This document shows, piece after piece, positions 47,204-56,080 of a stretch of DNA of 64,000 nt. The notes beneath the pieces were generated by a model. The model was not told the origin of the DNA, did not search any database, and saw only the letters and a list, made by a program, of their open reading frames with translations. The DNA lies in NCBI RefSeq assembly GCF_030646925.1, contig NZ_JAUSKL010000063.1, forward strand, positions 1 to 64,000, given 5' to 3'. Numbering within the stretch: the stretch's first letter is position 1; each line of letters opens with the position of its first letter. Source of the DNA: Candidatus Binatus sp. GTDB lineage: Bacteria; Desulfobacterota; Binatia; Binatales; Binataceae. The position numbers and the translations under genes were made by a program.

Positions 47204-47286
47204 TGAAGTCCGCCCCCGGCTTGGCTTCGAGCGCAGGCCGATTATAGCAATTGGCGCGCGCGATGTGAGCAGGCGCAGCACGAAAT

Positions 47287-48186
47287 TCACGCGACGGCGG
47301 TGGCAAGCGGCGGTCGCGCTGGAACGACTGTAGCCGTGGACGCGAGCACGCTCCGAAACGCGACGCCGTTGACCGGCAGGACTGCAAGGTTGACCGGGCA
47401 TCCGGCGAGCACGCCTGAGGAAAAATCGACGTGCCCGATGTCCCCATAAAGGCGCTCGACGGCGGAGGTTTCACTGCGAGTGCCGAACGCCGAACGAATC
47501 GACGCGAAGGCCGAATAGAGTTCCGGTTCCGCGAGCATTATCAAGCTGAGCAGGGTCGATACGCGCGCGACCGTGACGAAGCTGTTCCAGAGCGCGCCGC
47601 GGCGCATCATGTCGATCGCGTCGCGATGCTCGGCGTGGCCGACGAAGCGCCGCACCGCGCGCACCGGGTCGCTCGCGGAAAGCTGCGGGCCCGGCTCGAT
47701 CCATCCGTACGAGCACTCAGGCCCGAGCGCGGCCATGCCGAGGATCACGCTTAGTTCGGGGCGCGCCTCAACCGCGCTGAACGCGAAATTGACGTGGCGC
47801 ATAAAGACGCGATCGTCGGTGAGGTCGTGGTCGGAGGGAAAAATCGCGACTGCGTTGGCCGGCGCCTGGTTCGCGATACGCATCAGGGCGAGCAGTATCG
47901 CTGGCGCCGTCCCGCGATTCGACGGCTGCGCCACGATGTTGCGCGCAAAGGGACTCGAAGCTCCGCGCGATTGCGTGCTCGGCTCGGACGCTTCTGATTC
48001 AGCCGTGACGACGAGCGTAAGCTGATCGGGCACGGAGATCGCGATTCGGCGGCGGGTCCGCGCCAGCATCTCGTCGGCGGCTGCGGCGGCGGCGAGATGC
48101 GGCGAATCGCATCCGGCCAGGATGATCGCTTGCCGCGAAGGGTTGAATCCTTGTCCGTAAATTGCGCCCATCGCCTTTGCGCTCAT
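47287..48186 (-). CDS. Mannose-1-phosphate guanylyltransferase-like protein lacking the signature loop
   Basis: A 299-residue nucleotidyltransferase-fold protein. Sequences matching the ManC/GMP group are AQPSNRGTAPAILLALMRI, AIFPSDHDLTDDRVFM, YGWIEPG and GALWNSFVTVARVSTLLSL. However, the N-terminal G-x-G-T-R-L-x-P loop is replaced by ILAGCDSPHLAAAA, and the lysine positions are unclear. It may be inactive, regulatory or use a different substrate. No mannose or polysaccharide gene is nearby. Confidence 0.7.
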   Translation of the reverse strand: MSAKAMGAIYGQGFNPSRQAIILAGCDSPHLAAAAAADEMLARTRRRIAISVPDQLTLVVTAESEASEPSTQSRGASSPFARNIVAQPSNRGTAPAILLALMRIANQAPANAVAIFPSDHDLTDDRVFMRHVNFAFSAVEARPELSVILGMAALGPECSYGWIEPGPQLSASDPVRAVRRFVGHAEHRDAIDMMRRGALWNSFVTVARVSTLLSLIMLAEPELYSAFASIRSAFGTRSETSAVERLYGDIGHVDFSSGVLAGCPVNLAVLPVNGVAFRSVLASTATVVPARPPLATAVA

Positions 48187-48318
48187 CGCCGCCGCGCCTC
48201 CGCCTCGACGCCAAAAGCTGCCGTCAATTTCCCACTGAGTGATTTCTCCGTTGGCGATTATCCGCCGACTCGATTCCTATAATGCCGAACGAACGCCAGA
48301 ACTTACGCATCGCTCGGC

Positions 48319-48855
48319 CTAGATTTTCTGCGTCGCCGAGCTGCTCTCGCGGAGCCGTAGAGGACGCGCCTCGCCGCGACGAAAACGCTTGCGCGACGCG
48401 CGTCCGGAACGCACCACTTGCCGCCGCCCGACCGAGCGCATCTGCTTGGTCGGTAGATCGTCGGTGCTCATCAGGCCGAGTCGTTCGCGCAGCGCGACCG
48501 GTTCGATCCCGAGCACATCGCAAACGTACTCGAACGAGAACGGGCTATGGGTGCCGGCCTCGGCATGGAACCATCGCTGCACTTCGGCGAATCGCGCGCG
48601 GTCGCCCGGCCGGGGCGAATTTATCGATTTCACGTAGCATCGCACCGCATCTTCCAGCACGGCGAATACGAGTCGCGTTTCGCCGTCCAGGTTCGTGCGG
48701 CGGCGGATAAGATCGAAGTATTGAACCGGAACCAGGAAATCAGGTTCGAAGCGCGCGCTCAGCCACGGGTCGGGGCTCGCGCATTCGGTCAGGACCTGGT
48801 TCTGGTTGGAAAGTCCGCTGCTGATAGTGTCGGTAGCAACTGCATTCGATGACAT
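48319..48855 (-). CDS. Uncharacterised protein, QYFD/PFSFE family member B
   Basis: A 178-residue protein. VPVQYFDLIRRRT, LDGETRLVFAVLEDAVRCY, FAEVQRWFHAE and HSPFSFEYVCDVLGIEP match the gene at 22689-23138 motif for motif. A 30-residue Ser/Thr/Asn-rich N-terminal leader and a very basic C-terminus (RRQVVRSGRASRKRFRRG) are additions. The ATG at 48855 has a strong GGAGGGAGGAG site. The basic tail suggests nucleic-acid contact; no function is known. Confidence 0.7.
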   Translation of the reverse strand: MSSNAVATDTISSGLSNQNQVLTECASPDPWLSARFEPDFLVPVQYFDLIRRRTNLDGETRLVFAVLEDAVRCYVKSINSPRPGDRARFAEVQRWFHAEAGTHSPFSFEYVCDVLGIEPVALRERLGLMSTDDLPTKQMRSVGRRQVVRSGRASRKRFRRGEARPLRLRESSSATQKI

Positions 48856-49344
48856 AGAACTCTCCTCCCTCCTTGCGGCAGGTTTGCCGTTTAGAGGGAG
48901 CATCGTCTATGCCAGCGCTCGATTCTGCGCTTTTATCCGCAAATCGTTTGAATTATTTGTGAATTCGATGCCTCGGCCCCGCTCCGTGCTGCTTAAGCAA
49001 AAGGCAACAGCGCCCAATCGCAGGCACCCGCCTGCAATCTGAAGAACAATCTCGCAATCTGAAGAACAATCTCGATCGATGAACATTATGGGAAACCATT
49101 CGTCTTGAAGATTGGTACTTGATTGGCAGAGCGCGGAAGTTCACATTAGACAGCCTCGATGGAGACGGCATCCGTCGGGGTGCGTAGCGACGCAGTGTCG
49201 ATTGTGCCATTCCGAGGGCGCGCAATTGATCGCGCGAGAGGGCCACGGCCAAGGGAACTGATTGCGCGAAGAGCGCGATTGTCGAGAGCGGCACGATCGA
49301 TGCTCGATTTGGCGCCATAGAAACGATCGATCTCGAACTTCACC
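48856..49344. other. Intergenic region with a 2 x 20-bp tandem repeat
   Basis: 489 bp lacking a recognisable gene, between divergent 48319-48855 and the DksA-like gene. GCAATCTGAAGAACAATCTC is exactly duplicated at 49034-49053 and 49054-49073. No other structure stands out. Confidence 0.6.
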
Positions 49345-49980
49345 ATGAATACCAAAAGAAAGGATCAGAAAATGAGGCAATCTGCCACGAGTGATAGCCG
49401 CCGCACCGCTGCGCTCGGCCGTCTGCTCGAGAAGCAGCGCGAAGATACCCTGGCGCGAGTCCGTGATTTCCGCCGCGGCCAGGCCGACGACGTTGCGTCG
49501 TCGCCGGGCGACGAAATGGACGTGGCGCGTTCGCTCGCCGACGTCGAGACCCACGCCGCGCTCATCGAGCGCGCGCAGGAACGCCTGAAGGCAATCGACG
49601 CCGCGATCGCGCGGCTCAGCGCGGGCGCCTACGGCAAATGCATGAACTGCGGCGAAGAGGTCCCGCTCGAGCGTCTCCAGGCGGTCCCGTTCGCGCAGTA
49701 TTGCATCGATTGCCAGGACGAGATGAACGACGACAGGCGCACCGGCCAGGGCACTATCTCGCGCGCGATGCGCCGGCGATGGACCGTGCCCGAGGAACTC
49801 GCCGAGCCCAGCGACGACGCCGACACCGAAGAGCATCCGGAATCCGCGGCGCATGTGGTCGAGGACGATCTCAACGTCAGTATCGATAGCGCGTTCGGGC
49901 CCGACGAAGATGAACCGCAGGTTATCGACGTCGAGAAGCGGCGCCGCGGCCGTCCGCCCAAGGCCAAGCAGCGCGCCTAG
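49345..49980 (+). CDS. DksA/TraR-type zinc-finger protein with AT-hook-like tail
   Basis: A 211-residue protein. A helical coiled segment (about 20-95) ends at the C4 finger C99-M-N-C102 ... C120-I-D-C123, with GKCMNCGEEVPLERLQAVP as in TraR/DksA/YteA proteins. DksA-type proteins bind the RNA polymerase secondary channel and act with ppGpp. The C-terminal 80 residues are acidic (EPSDDADTEEHPES) and end with KRRRGRPPKAKQRA, containing the RGRP core of an AT-hook. The start could be ATG 49345 or 49372. Confidence 0.85.
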   Translation: MNTKRKDQKMRQSATSDSRRTAALGRLLEKQREDTLARVRDFRRGQADDVASSPGDEMDVARSLADVETHAALIERAQERLKAIDAAIARLSAGAYGKCMNCGEEVPLERLQAVPFAQYCIDCQDEMNDDRRTGQGTISRAMRRRWTVPEELAEPSDDADTEEHPESAAHVVEDDLNVSIDSAFGPDEDEPQVIDVEKRRRGRPPKAKQRA

Positions 49981-50101
49981 CAGTCTCGTCTCGCGACAAT
50001 CCGCGCCGTCATCTGATGGCGTCGACTCGGCGTGTACTTGTCATCGCGGTGAGTTGAACTGACTACCTTTGCCGTCGGTGGAGGACTAAAGTGCCCCCTT
50101 G

Positions 50102-51529
50102 ATGGCCGAAGGATCCCACGAAATTCCAGGCTCAGCGGCGAGCGTTTCGCACACGATGCCCGTTATTCGCGGCCGCGCCGGCCGAATCGCAATCTACTAC
50201 ATAGTCGGCGGCCTGATCTGGGTCGTGATTTCGGACCGCGTGCTCTCCCTGATGCCGGCCCATTCCATCACCCTCAACCGCCTGATGTTTGTCAGCGTCA
50301 ACGCGCTGCTGCTGTTCGTCGTTGCCAGGCGCTACACCCGGACGATCAAGCTTTCGCACGCCGCGGGACTCGACGCGGTCGCGCGCGCGCGAAGTTACTT
50401 CGAGTCGTCGGTCGAGGGCATCATCACCGCCGACACCGACGGCTTGATTCATCAGATTAACCCACGCGCCGAGGAACTGTTTGGCTACGAGGAACTGGAA
50501 CTGCTCGGCAAACGAATCGAAATCCTGCTGCCGAATCGATTGCGCGAGCGCCACGCGGCGCATCGCGCGGAATTCAACGCCAATCCTCGCTCGCGAAGGA
50601 TGGGCGTCGGCATCGAAATCGTCGGACGCCGCAAGGACGGCAGCGAATTTCCAATCGACGTCAGCCTCAACGCATTCAACACGCGGCGCGGACATCAGGT
50701 GGTCGCGTTCGTTTCGGACATCACCGAGCGGCGCGCGATGGAACGCGAAGCGCGGCGCAACGAGACGCTCAATGCGCTCGGCGCAGTCGCCGCCGGAATC
50801 GCGCACGAGCTGAATAATCCGCTCGCCGTGATGGGAGCGCGAATCGAGCTGATGATGGCGCCGGACAAGGAACTCTCGCCCGAGACCCGCGCCGACCTGC
50901 TGGTCCTGCTCCGCAACGTCGTCCGCGCGAGCCGTATCTCGCGCAACATGCTGTCGCTCGCGCGGCAGCCGCCCGGCGTCCGGCAACCGATCGACATCAA
51001 CGCGACCATCGCGGACGCAATCCAGATGGCCGGCGCGGAAGAGCGCGGCTGGCCGCTCAAGATCGAGACCCGGTTCGAGCGCTCACTCGCGATGATTTCC
51101 GGCGACGCGACCTCGCTCGGCCAGGTCATCATCAACCTGGTGGTGAATGCCCGCGAAGCTGACGCAAAAACCGTGAGGATCGAAACCGCGCTCGCGCCCG
51201 ACCGGCCGGCTGCGATCACGGTTGTAATCGCCGATGACGGAGTCGGGATGGCGAGCGACACCGCCGCGAAACTGTTCGAGCCGTTCTTCACCACCAAGAG
51301 CAGCGGCACCGGACTCGGCTTATGGCTGAGCCAGCGAATCATCCGCGAGCATGGCGGCGCCATCGCGGTCGAGTCATCGCCCGGCAACGGCACGACCTTT
51401 GTCATCACGCTGCCGACGACCGAACCGGCGCCCGCCGACAAGGTCTTCGGCAAGCGGATCGAAATCCCGGCGCAGGCGCATCTGGCGTCGCAGGCGCCCG
51501 CTGCGACCGCGCGCAAGCAGGGCAATTAG
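50102..51529 (+). CDS. PAS-domain sensor histidine kinase
   Basis: A 475-residue membrane kinase. Two helices (about 28-50 and 58-78) enclose almost no periplasmic loop. A PAS domain (about 95-210) has SYFESSVEGIITADTDG and FGYEELELLGK, ending DITERR. The HisKA box is GIAHELNNPLAV with phospho-acceptor His235. The ATPase lobe shows NLVVNAREAD (N box), DDGVGM (G1) and GTGLGLWLSQ (G2). ATG 50102. The stop overlaps the GTG start of the receiver gene by one base. Confidence 0.92.
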   Translation: MAEGSHEIPGSAASVSHTMPVIRGRAGRIAIYYIVGGLIWVVISDRVLSLMPAHSITLNRLMFVSVNALLLFVVARRYTRTIKLSHAAGLDAVARARSYFESSVEGIITADTDGLIHQINPRAEELFGYEELELLGKRIEILLPNRLRERHAAHRAEFNANPRSRRMGVGIEIVGRRKDGSEFPIDVSLNAFNTRRGHQVVAFVSDITERRAMEREARRNETLNALGAVAAGIAHELNNPLAVMGARIELMMAPDKELSPETRADLLVLLRNVVRASRISRNMLSLARQPPGVRQPIDINATIADAIQMAGAEERGWPLKIETRFERSLAMISGDATSLGQVIINLVVNAREADAKTVRIETALAPDRPAAITVVIADDGVGMASDTAAKLFEPFFTTKSSGTGLGLWLSQRIIREHGGAIAVESSPGNGTTFVITLPTTEPAPADKVFGKRIEIPAQAHLASQAPAATARKQGN

Positions 51530-51897
51530 TGGGCGCGAAGATACTGCTCGTCGATGACGAGCGCGATCTGGTGGACGCCTACGTGCGGCTGTTCCAGCGC
51601 GCGGGCCTTCGATGCGTCGGGGCATTCGACGCGGCCGCCGCAATCCCGCTGATCGATTCGGAAAATCCCGACCTCATCATCACGGATTTGAGCCTCGCCG
51701 ACGTTAGCGGCCTCGAAGTGGTTCGGCATGCGCGCGCCCGGTCGGTCTCTACGCCGATCATCGTGATGACCGGCCACAACACGCCCGAGATCACCGCAAG
51801 CGCGATGGCGGCCGGCGCCAACGTATGTTTGCTGAAGCCGGTGTCAATCGTTGAATTGAACCGCGTCGTGCGCAACCTGCTCGATCGAATCATCTAA
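51529..51897 (+). CDS. Single-domain response regulator
   Basis: A 122-residue receiver with no output domain. The acidic pair D9-D10 is in ILLVDDE, the phospho-acceptor D53 in LIITDLSL, the switch T81 in IVMTGHN, and K103 in LLKPVS. GTG 51529 overlaps the kinase stop (TAGTG), so translation is coupled and the two form a two-component pair. Output must be by protein contact, as in CheY/Spo0F-type phosphorelay. Confidence 0.92.
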   Translation: MGAKILLVDDERDLVDAYVRLFQRAGLRCVGAFDAAAAIPLIDSENPDLIITDLSLADVSGLEVVRHARARSVSTPIIVMTGHNTPEITASAMAAGANVCLLKPVSIVELNRVVRNLLDRII

Positions 51898-51934
51898 GGG
51901 AGCGATCCCTTTTGCATCGCGCTTCGATGAACAT

Positions 51935-54796
51935 TCAGTCCTTGGTCAAGTGGCGCGTCATGATCATTTCTTTAACGATGACACCGTATACTTTTCGAAG
52001 CGCCTCTTCGTCTACCTCAATATCCAATGCGCGGCAGATATCTAGGTCGAAATCCATTCGTACCGCTGCCGGAGCGATATCTTGATCGAGAACGGAAAAA
52101 AGGCGGTGCTGGGCATTCAGCTTTTTGCCTGCCCAGAACTCTTCGTAGCGAAACTCGAATTTCTCGTCCATTTGTTCTCGCAAAGAGGGGAATTTCGCTA
52201 GTCGGAATTTTTCGTAAACCCTCTGGAGCTTCTCGACCGCGGCAACGCTAGGCTTTAGGAACATTTCTGCCACATCGTAAAAGCGGATATTAATCAAACG
52301 CCCGGTACTTTCCTCTTTCAGCAAAAAGAACTGCGCGAGGAAGATCGCTGAGTTCAGCAGACAGACAATGGCGCGGCCCCGAGCCGGATCTGTTTCAAGA
52401 ATGACGTTCGCTTGGTTAGATGGACTTATAGGAACATCCGAAAAAAAAGCGATCAGGTTTGTGCTAGGTGCATATGGGTTTATCCTATGACACATCAAGA
52501 CCGAGGTTTTTACTGCATTGAGTTCTCGTTGAGCTTTGGTCCAGAAGTGTTTTGGTAGCGCAGTGGTGAAACCGCACGCCCGCTGAACTCGGGTCAACTC
52601 TCCGTAGGAATCATGAGAAATGTAGTCGTGAAGACCCGTGATGTCCATCGTTTCGTAACCGATAAGCGTTCGCACAGTGGGAACAACTTCGTCTTTGTCG
52701 ATTTCGTAGTATGTGTTTGCGTGGGTCTTTGCTCTAAATCCTCCACCAGAATTTTCCGTGTCAAAAGACATGAACGCTTCGTCCGTTCGAGCCGATGTGA
52801 CGGCACGCGTAAAGAAAAGAAATTGGGAAACGCCCTTTGGTACCGGCCTATAGCCCTCCCGGAAATATGTCGCGCTTAGATGACCGAGTGCATCTTTGAA
52901 CTTTTCGGCAAATGCAACCAGCGTTTCGCGGTGGCGAAAATCGGTTACGCCGCAGAACCACATCATGTTCATCTTGCGGGCCAGCACTTCAGACAACGGA
53001 TGGCTGTCAATATCGATCGAGTCGCTACGAAGTACGGTCTCCGTTTTGATCGATGCTGCAAGACCGTCGATAGCCTCATCCGTTAGCGTTCGGAGGTTGG
53101 TCTTTACCAACGCGAATTTTACGAGATGGTCCCTGGGAGGCCGCTGATTCTTTGCGACGATGATCACGTCGCGATACTCGGCCCATTCGGAAAAGGCATA
53201 GTTGAAGGTGGGCTTAAGAACGTATTTTACGGTCCACTCCTGAAAGAGAAAGTCACGAACGTTTGCGCTTTCGCGACCCCGGAGCACGTTGATGGGAATC
53301 ACAGCTCCGCACGTACCATTCTCTTTAAGAAATTCGGCCGCAAGAAAAACAAAATGTCCCCAAAGTCCGACTTCTCCGCCGGCGAGCGGTTTGAATTTCT
53401 CCATATCAACGAAGTTCTTGATCCCCCGCTCAACCTTCGTGAAGGGCGGATTCATTAGAACCGCATCGACCTTTTTCAGCAAAAAGGTGTGCTGATCGCC
53501 GGTTCGACGTTTCCCTTTTCCGACGATCGGGAACATTCCCATTTGCAAGCCAGCGGACGCCGTCCCTGGTGCAAGCTTAATGCTGTCGCCGTGGCTGATC
53601 TGCGTATGAGCTAGCGTCTCCTCAATCGCCATCGCAGACAGATTGGCGGCAGTGAGATGGACTGCGAAAGGCATTATGTCCGACCCTAGAATCTCATCTT
53701 CACAAAACCGTTTGTGTGGAAGTCCTCCCTTTGACTCCGACCTAAAGAGTTCAACTTTTCGCCGATAGGCCGAGACTAATATCGTCCCTGACCCACACGC
53801 GGGGTCAAATATTTCCTCACCGCTCTCGTCAATCGCTAGTCGCGCAAGAAGTTCGGCCGCCTGAGGTCGAGTATAGAAGGCAGCCATGACCTTTCTGATT
53901 TCAGAAGGCATGAGTTGATGAAAAATGCGTCCGGGAAGTTCATACCTGACACGTTCAATTTCCAGACCCCATATGAGGTCGAAGGTGTCGTGAATGTACT
54001 TGTCCTCTACAGCATCAAGAACTTCGAGTTCAAAAATATCGCGATAGTTAATGTCCAGGACTTTGCGAAATGCCTTGCGGAGATGAGACCGATCAATTCT
54101 CCTCGGATCTGGTACGATGTCCGGGTGAGATGCGCGAAACAGGCGAAGGAAGAGAATCTGACTGAGCACAATGTACGCAGCCAGAAATCTGGTTACTCCC
54201 TGAAGCTCGTTTGGTTGCAAATGACCGAGATCGGTTAATAACTTCTTATCAGTAATGATATTTAGTATCTCTTTTTCTTCGAGCTTGACGCCTCTCATCG
54301 CCTCCGCGACTTGTGTTTTGAGGAGATCAACAACGAGCTGAAGGGGATAGTAACGAGAACCTCGCTTTTCCAAGAGCGGATATATTTCGTCACGGATGCG
54401 ATCGAGAACGACCGGAAACGGCCTGTCACGATATTCTTCTTTTACATCTCCTGCATCCACAATCACAGAAACGGAAGTGTTGAGGATCGCATCCAGTAAG
54501 GCTTGCTCGTTCGCTCGAACTCGCCGGATCGCTTCGGGCAGAATCAGAAGAAGACCTTGTTCAATTCTGCTTTCCTGTTTGTGCCGGAGATACTGCAAAA
54601 ACGCGTCCTTGAGCAGAGCGAGCGACTCCCCGATTTTGACCGAAAGAATCCACGGCCGACCCCTGAAGTTGAAGACAATGTCAGGGAAGGAATTGTACGA
54701 GACTTCCTGGACTCCAGAGCCTCCCTTGTCGGAGATGACTTTGAGGAGCGGTGGATAAAAAGTCCTCTCTGTTACACCTGCGCGTGCGACCGCCAT
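51935..54796 (-). CDS. Solitary N6-adenine DNA methyltransferase, type IIG-like
   Basis: A 953-residue protein. Residues 30-60 (SFPDIVFNFRGRPWILSVKIGES) resemble a PD-(D/E)xK nuclease core with Asp39 and Lys54, but Ser replaces the usual acid two before Lys. The methyltransferase has motif I DPACGSGTILVSA (331-343) and motif IV DAVLMNPPF (444-452), the N6-adenine type. The large C-terminal part is likely a target-recognition region. One polypeptide with nuclease-like, methylase and recognition parts fits a type IIG (Eco57I-like) enzyme or orphan methylase. No hsdS or McrBC lies nearby. DNA is less GC-rich than the flanks, which suggests transfer. ATG 54796 follows GGGGGAC. Confidence 0.8.
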   Translation of the reverse strand: MAVARAGVTERTFYPPLLKVISDKGGSGVQEVSYNSFPDIVFNFRGRPWILSVKIGESLALLKDAFLQYLRHKQESRIEQGLLLILPEAIRRVRANEQALLDAILNTSVSVIVDAGDVKEEYRDRPFPVVLDRIRDEIYPLLEKRGSRYYPLQLVVDLLKTQVAEAMRGVKLEEKEILNIITDKKLLTDLGHLQPNELQGVTRFLAAYIVLSQILFLRLFRASHPDIVPDPRRIDRSHLRKAFRKVLDINYRDIFELEVLDAVEDKYIHDTFDLIWGLEIERVRYELPGRIFHQLMPSEIRKVMAAFYTRPQAAELLARLAIDESGEEIFDPACGSGTILVSAYRRKVELFRSESKGGLPHKRFCEDEILGSDIMPFAVHLTAANLSAMAIEETLAHTQISHGDSIKLAPGTASAGLQMGMFPIVGKGKRRTGDQHTFLLKKVDAVLMNPPFTKVERGIKNFVDMEKFKPLAGGEVGLWGHFVFLAAEFLKENGTCGAVIPINVLRGRESANVRDFLFQEWTVKYVLKPTFNYAFSEWAEYRDVIIVAKNQRPPRDHLVKFALVKTNLRTLTDEAIDGLAASIKTETVLRSDSIDIDSHPLSEVLARKMNMMWFCGVTDFRHRETLVAFAEKFKDALGHLSATYFREGYRPVPKGVSQFLFFTRAVTSARTDEAFMSFDTENSGGGFRAKTHANTYYEIDKDEVVPTVRTLIGYETMDITGLHDYISHDSYGELTRVQRACGFTTALPKHFWTKAQRELNAVKTSVLMCHRINPYAPSTNLIAFFSDVPISPSNQANVILETDPARGRAIVCLLNSAIFLAQFFLLKEESTGRLINIRFYDVAEMFLKPSVAAVEKLQRVYEKFRLAKFPSLREQMDEKFEFRYEEFWAGKKLNAQHRLFSVLDQDIAPAAVRMDFDLDICRALDIEVDEEALRKVYGVIVKEMIMTRHLTKD

Positions 54797-54943
54797 GCGT
54801 CCCCCAATTGGTACAAGCCCTCAGGAAATATCATGCCGCGTCCGGGCGCAATGGCTTCGCGGCGACCGAAGTTCTCCAGGAAACCAACTTCTGGTCGATC
54901 TCCGCGACTTCTCGCAAGGATGAGCGTCGTGTTCAAGGCGAAG

Positions 54944-56068
54944 TTACAGGGTGCGTTTGAACGAGACGCTGGCGAGCACCAGCATGATTGCCATGAAAAT
55001 CAGGAGAAACGTGACGTCGCCTCTTACCGCGGCGAAGTCGGCGCCTTTGAACAGAATCGATTTGATTGCGCTGACTGAGTGAGTCTCAGGATTGTAGTGG
55101 GCGAAGGAGCGCAGCCACGGCGGGAAGCTTTCGACCGGGTAAATCGCGCCACTAGGAAAAAACAGGATCACGTTGAGAAAGCCCGCGAAGGTGCCGACCA
55201 GCCGCGGATGTCCCGCGCAGCCTGGCAGTGAGAACGTCATCGCGAGCAGGCCGGTCGAGCTGATGATGATGATTCCGATCAGCATCAGGAGTGCGGTCAA
55301 GCCGCCTTCGACTCGGCCACGCGTGATCAATAGCCCGAGAAAAAGCACGAAGGTGCCCGCGACGCTGGTGACAGTCACGCCGCTCGCGAGTACGCCGCCC
55401 GCGATATCCCAGCGTGAGAGCGGGGTCACGAGGTAGCACTCGGTCACGCCGAGAAATTTGTCCATCACCCAGTTGAACACCCCGGACATCAGCGAGCCCA
55501 TGAAGATCGCCATCACGATCACGCCGGGAATCAGCGAGCGATCGTAATCGACATACGGAAAGAGCCAGCTCGGGCGCAGCGAGATGGCGCTCAGCTTGGG
55601 CTCGCGCGCGGTGACGAAGCTGACGTGGACGGTCGCCGCCGCCTGCGCGAGCACGGCTTCCAGCGTGCCGGAACTGATCGCATCGACATTGTCGGTGAAG
55701 AGCCCGATCTGCGCGATACGGCCTTCCGCTACGGCGTGGCTGAAGCCCGGCGGGATCACGACGACGCCCTTGTAGCGGCCATCGCGAACGTCGTCGATCG
55801 CTGCGCCGACGTTGCTCTCGAAGGTGACGTCAACGGTCTTGGGTCCGGCTTGCAGCGCGAGCATCTGCTCGACGATTCGCCGCGCGTAGATGCCCCGATC
55901 CTGCTGCACGATGATTACCGGCAGATGCTTCAACTGGCCCTGAAACGAGTTGCCGATGATGACGAGGTAAACGATCGGCATCAGGATGGTCGAGATCAGT
56001 GTGATTGGATTGCGCGTGAGCTTCTTCAAGTCGCGCCGCATGATTGCAAGGAACTTGAGACCGAGCAT
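54944..56068 (-). CDS. ABC-2 type efflux permease
   Basis: A 374-residue membrane component. The first helix follows RRDLKKLTRNPITLISTILMP. A long extracytoplasmic domain contains VIPPGFSHAVAEGRIAQIGLF (YhgE/YbhS-like). Five helices follow, with SGVFNWVMDKFLGVTECYLVTPLS and FPSGAIYPVESFPPWLR. The family exports drugs or lipids together with an ATPase and an HlyD adaptor. It is last in the TetR-HlyD-ATPase-permease operon, 13 bp from the ATPase gene. Confidence 0.92.
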   Translation of the reverse strand: MLGLKFLAIMRRDLKKLTRNPITLISTILMPIVYLVIIGNSFQGQLKHLPVIIVQQDRGIYARRIVEQMLALQAGPKTVDVTFESNVGAAIDDVRDGRYKGVVVIPPGFSHAVAEGRIAQIGLFTDNVDAISSGTLEAVLAQAAATVHVSFVTAREPKLSAISLRPSWLFPYVDYDRSLIPGVIVMAIFMGSLMSGVFNWVMDKFLGVTECYLVTPLSRWDIAGGVLASGVTVTSVAGTFVLFLGLLITRGRVEGGLTALLMLIGIIIISSTGLLAMTFSLPGCAGHPRLVGTFAGFLNVILFFPSGAIYPVESFPPWLRSFAHYNPETHSVSAIKSILFKGADFAAVRGDVTFLLIFMAIMLVLASVSFKRTL

Positions 56069-56080
56069 CGTGATGCGACC

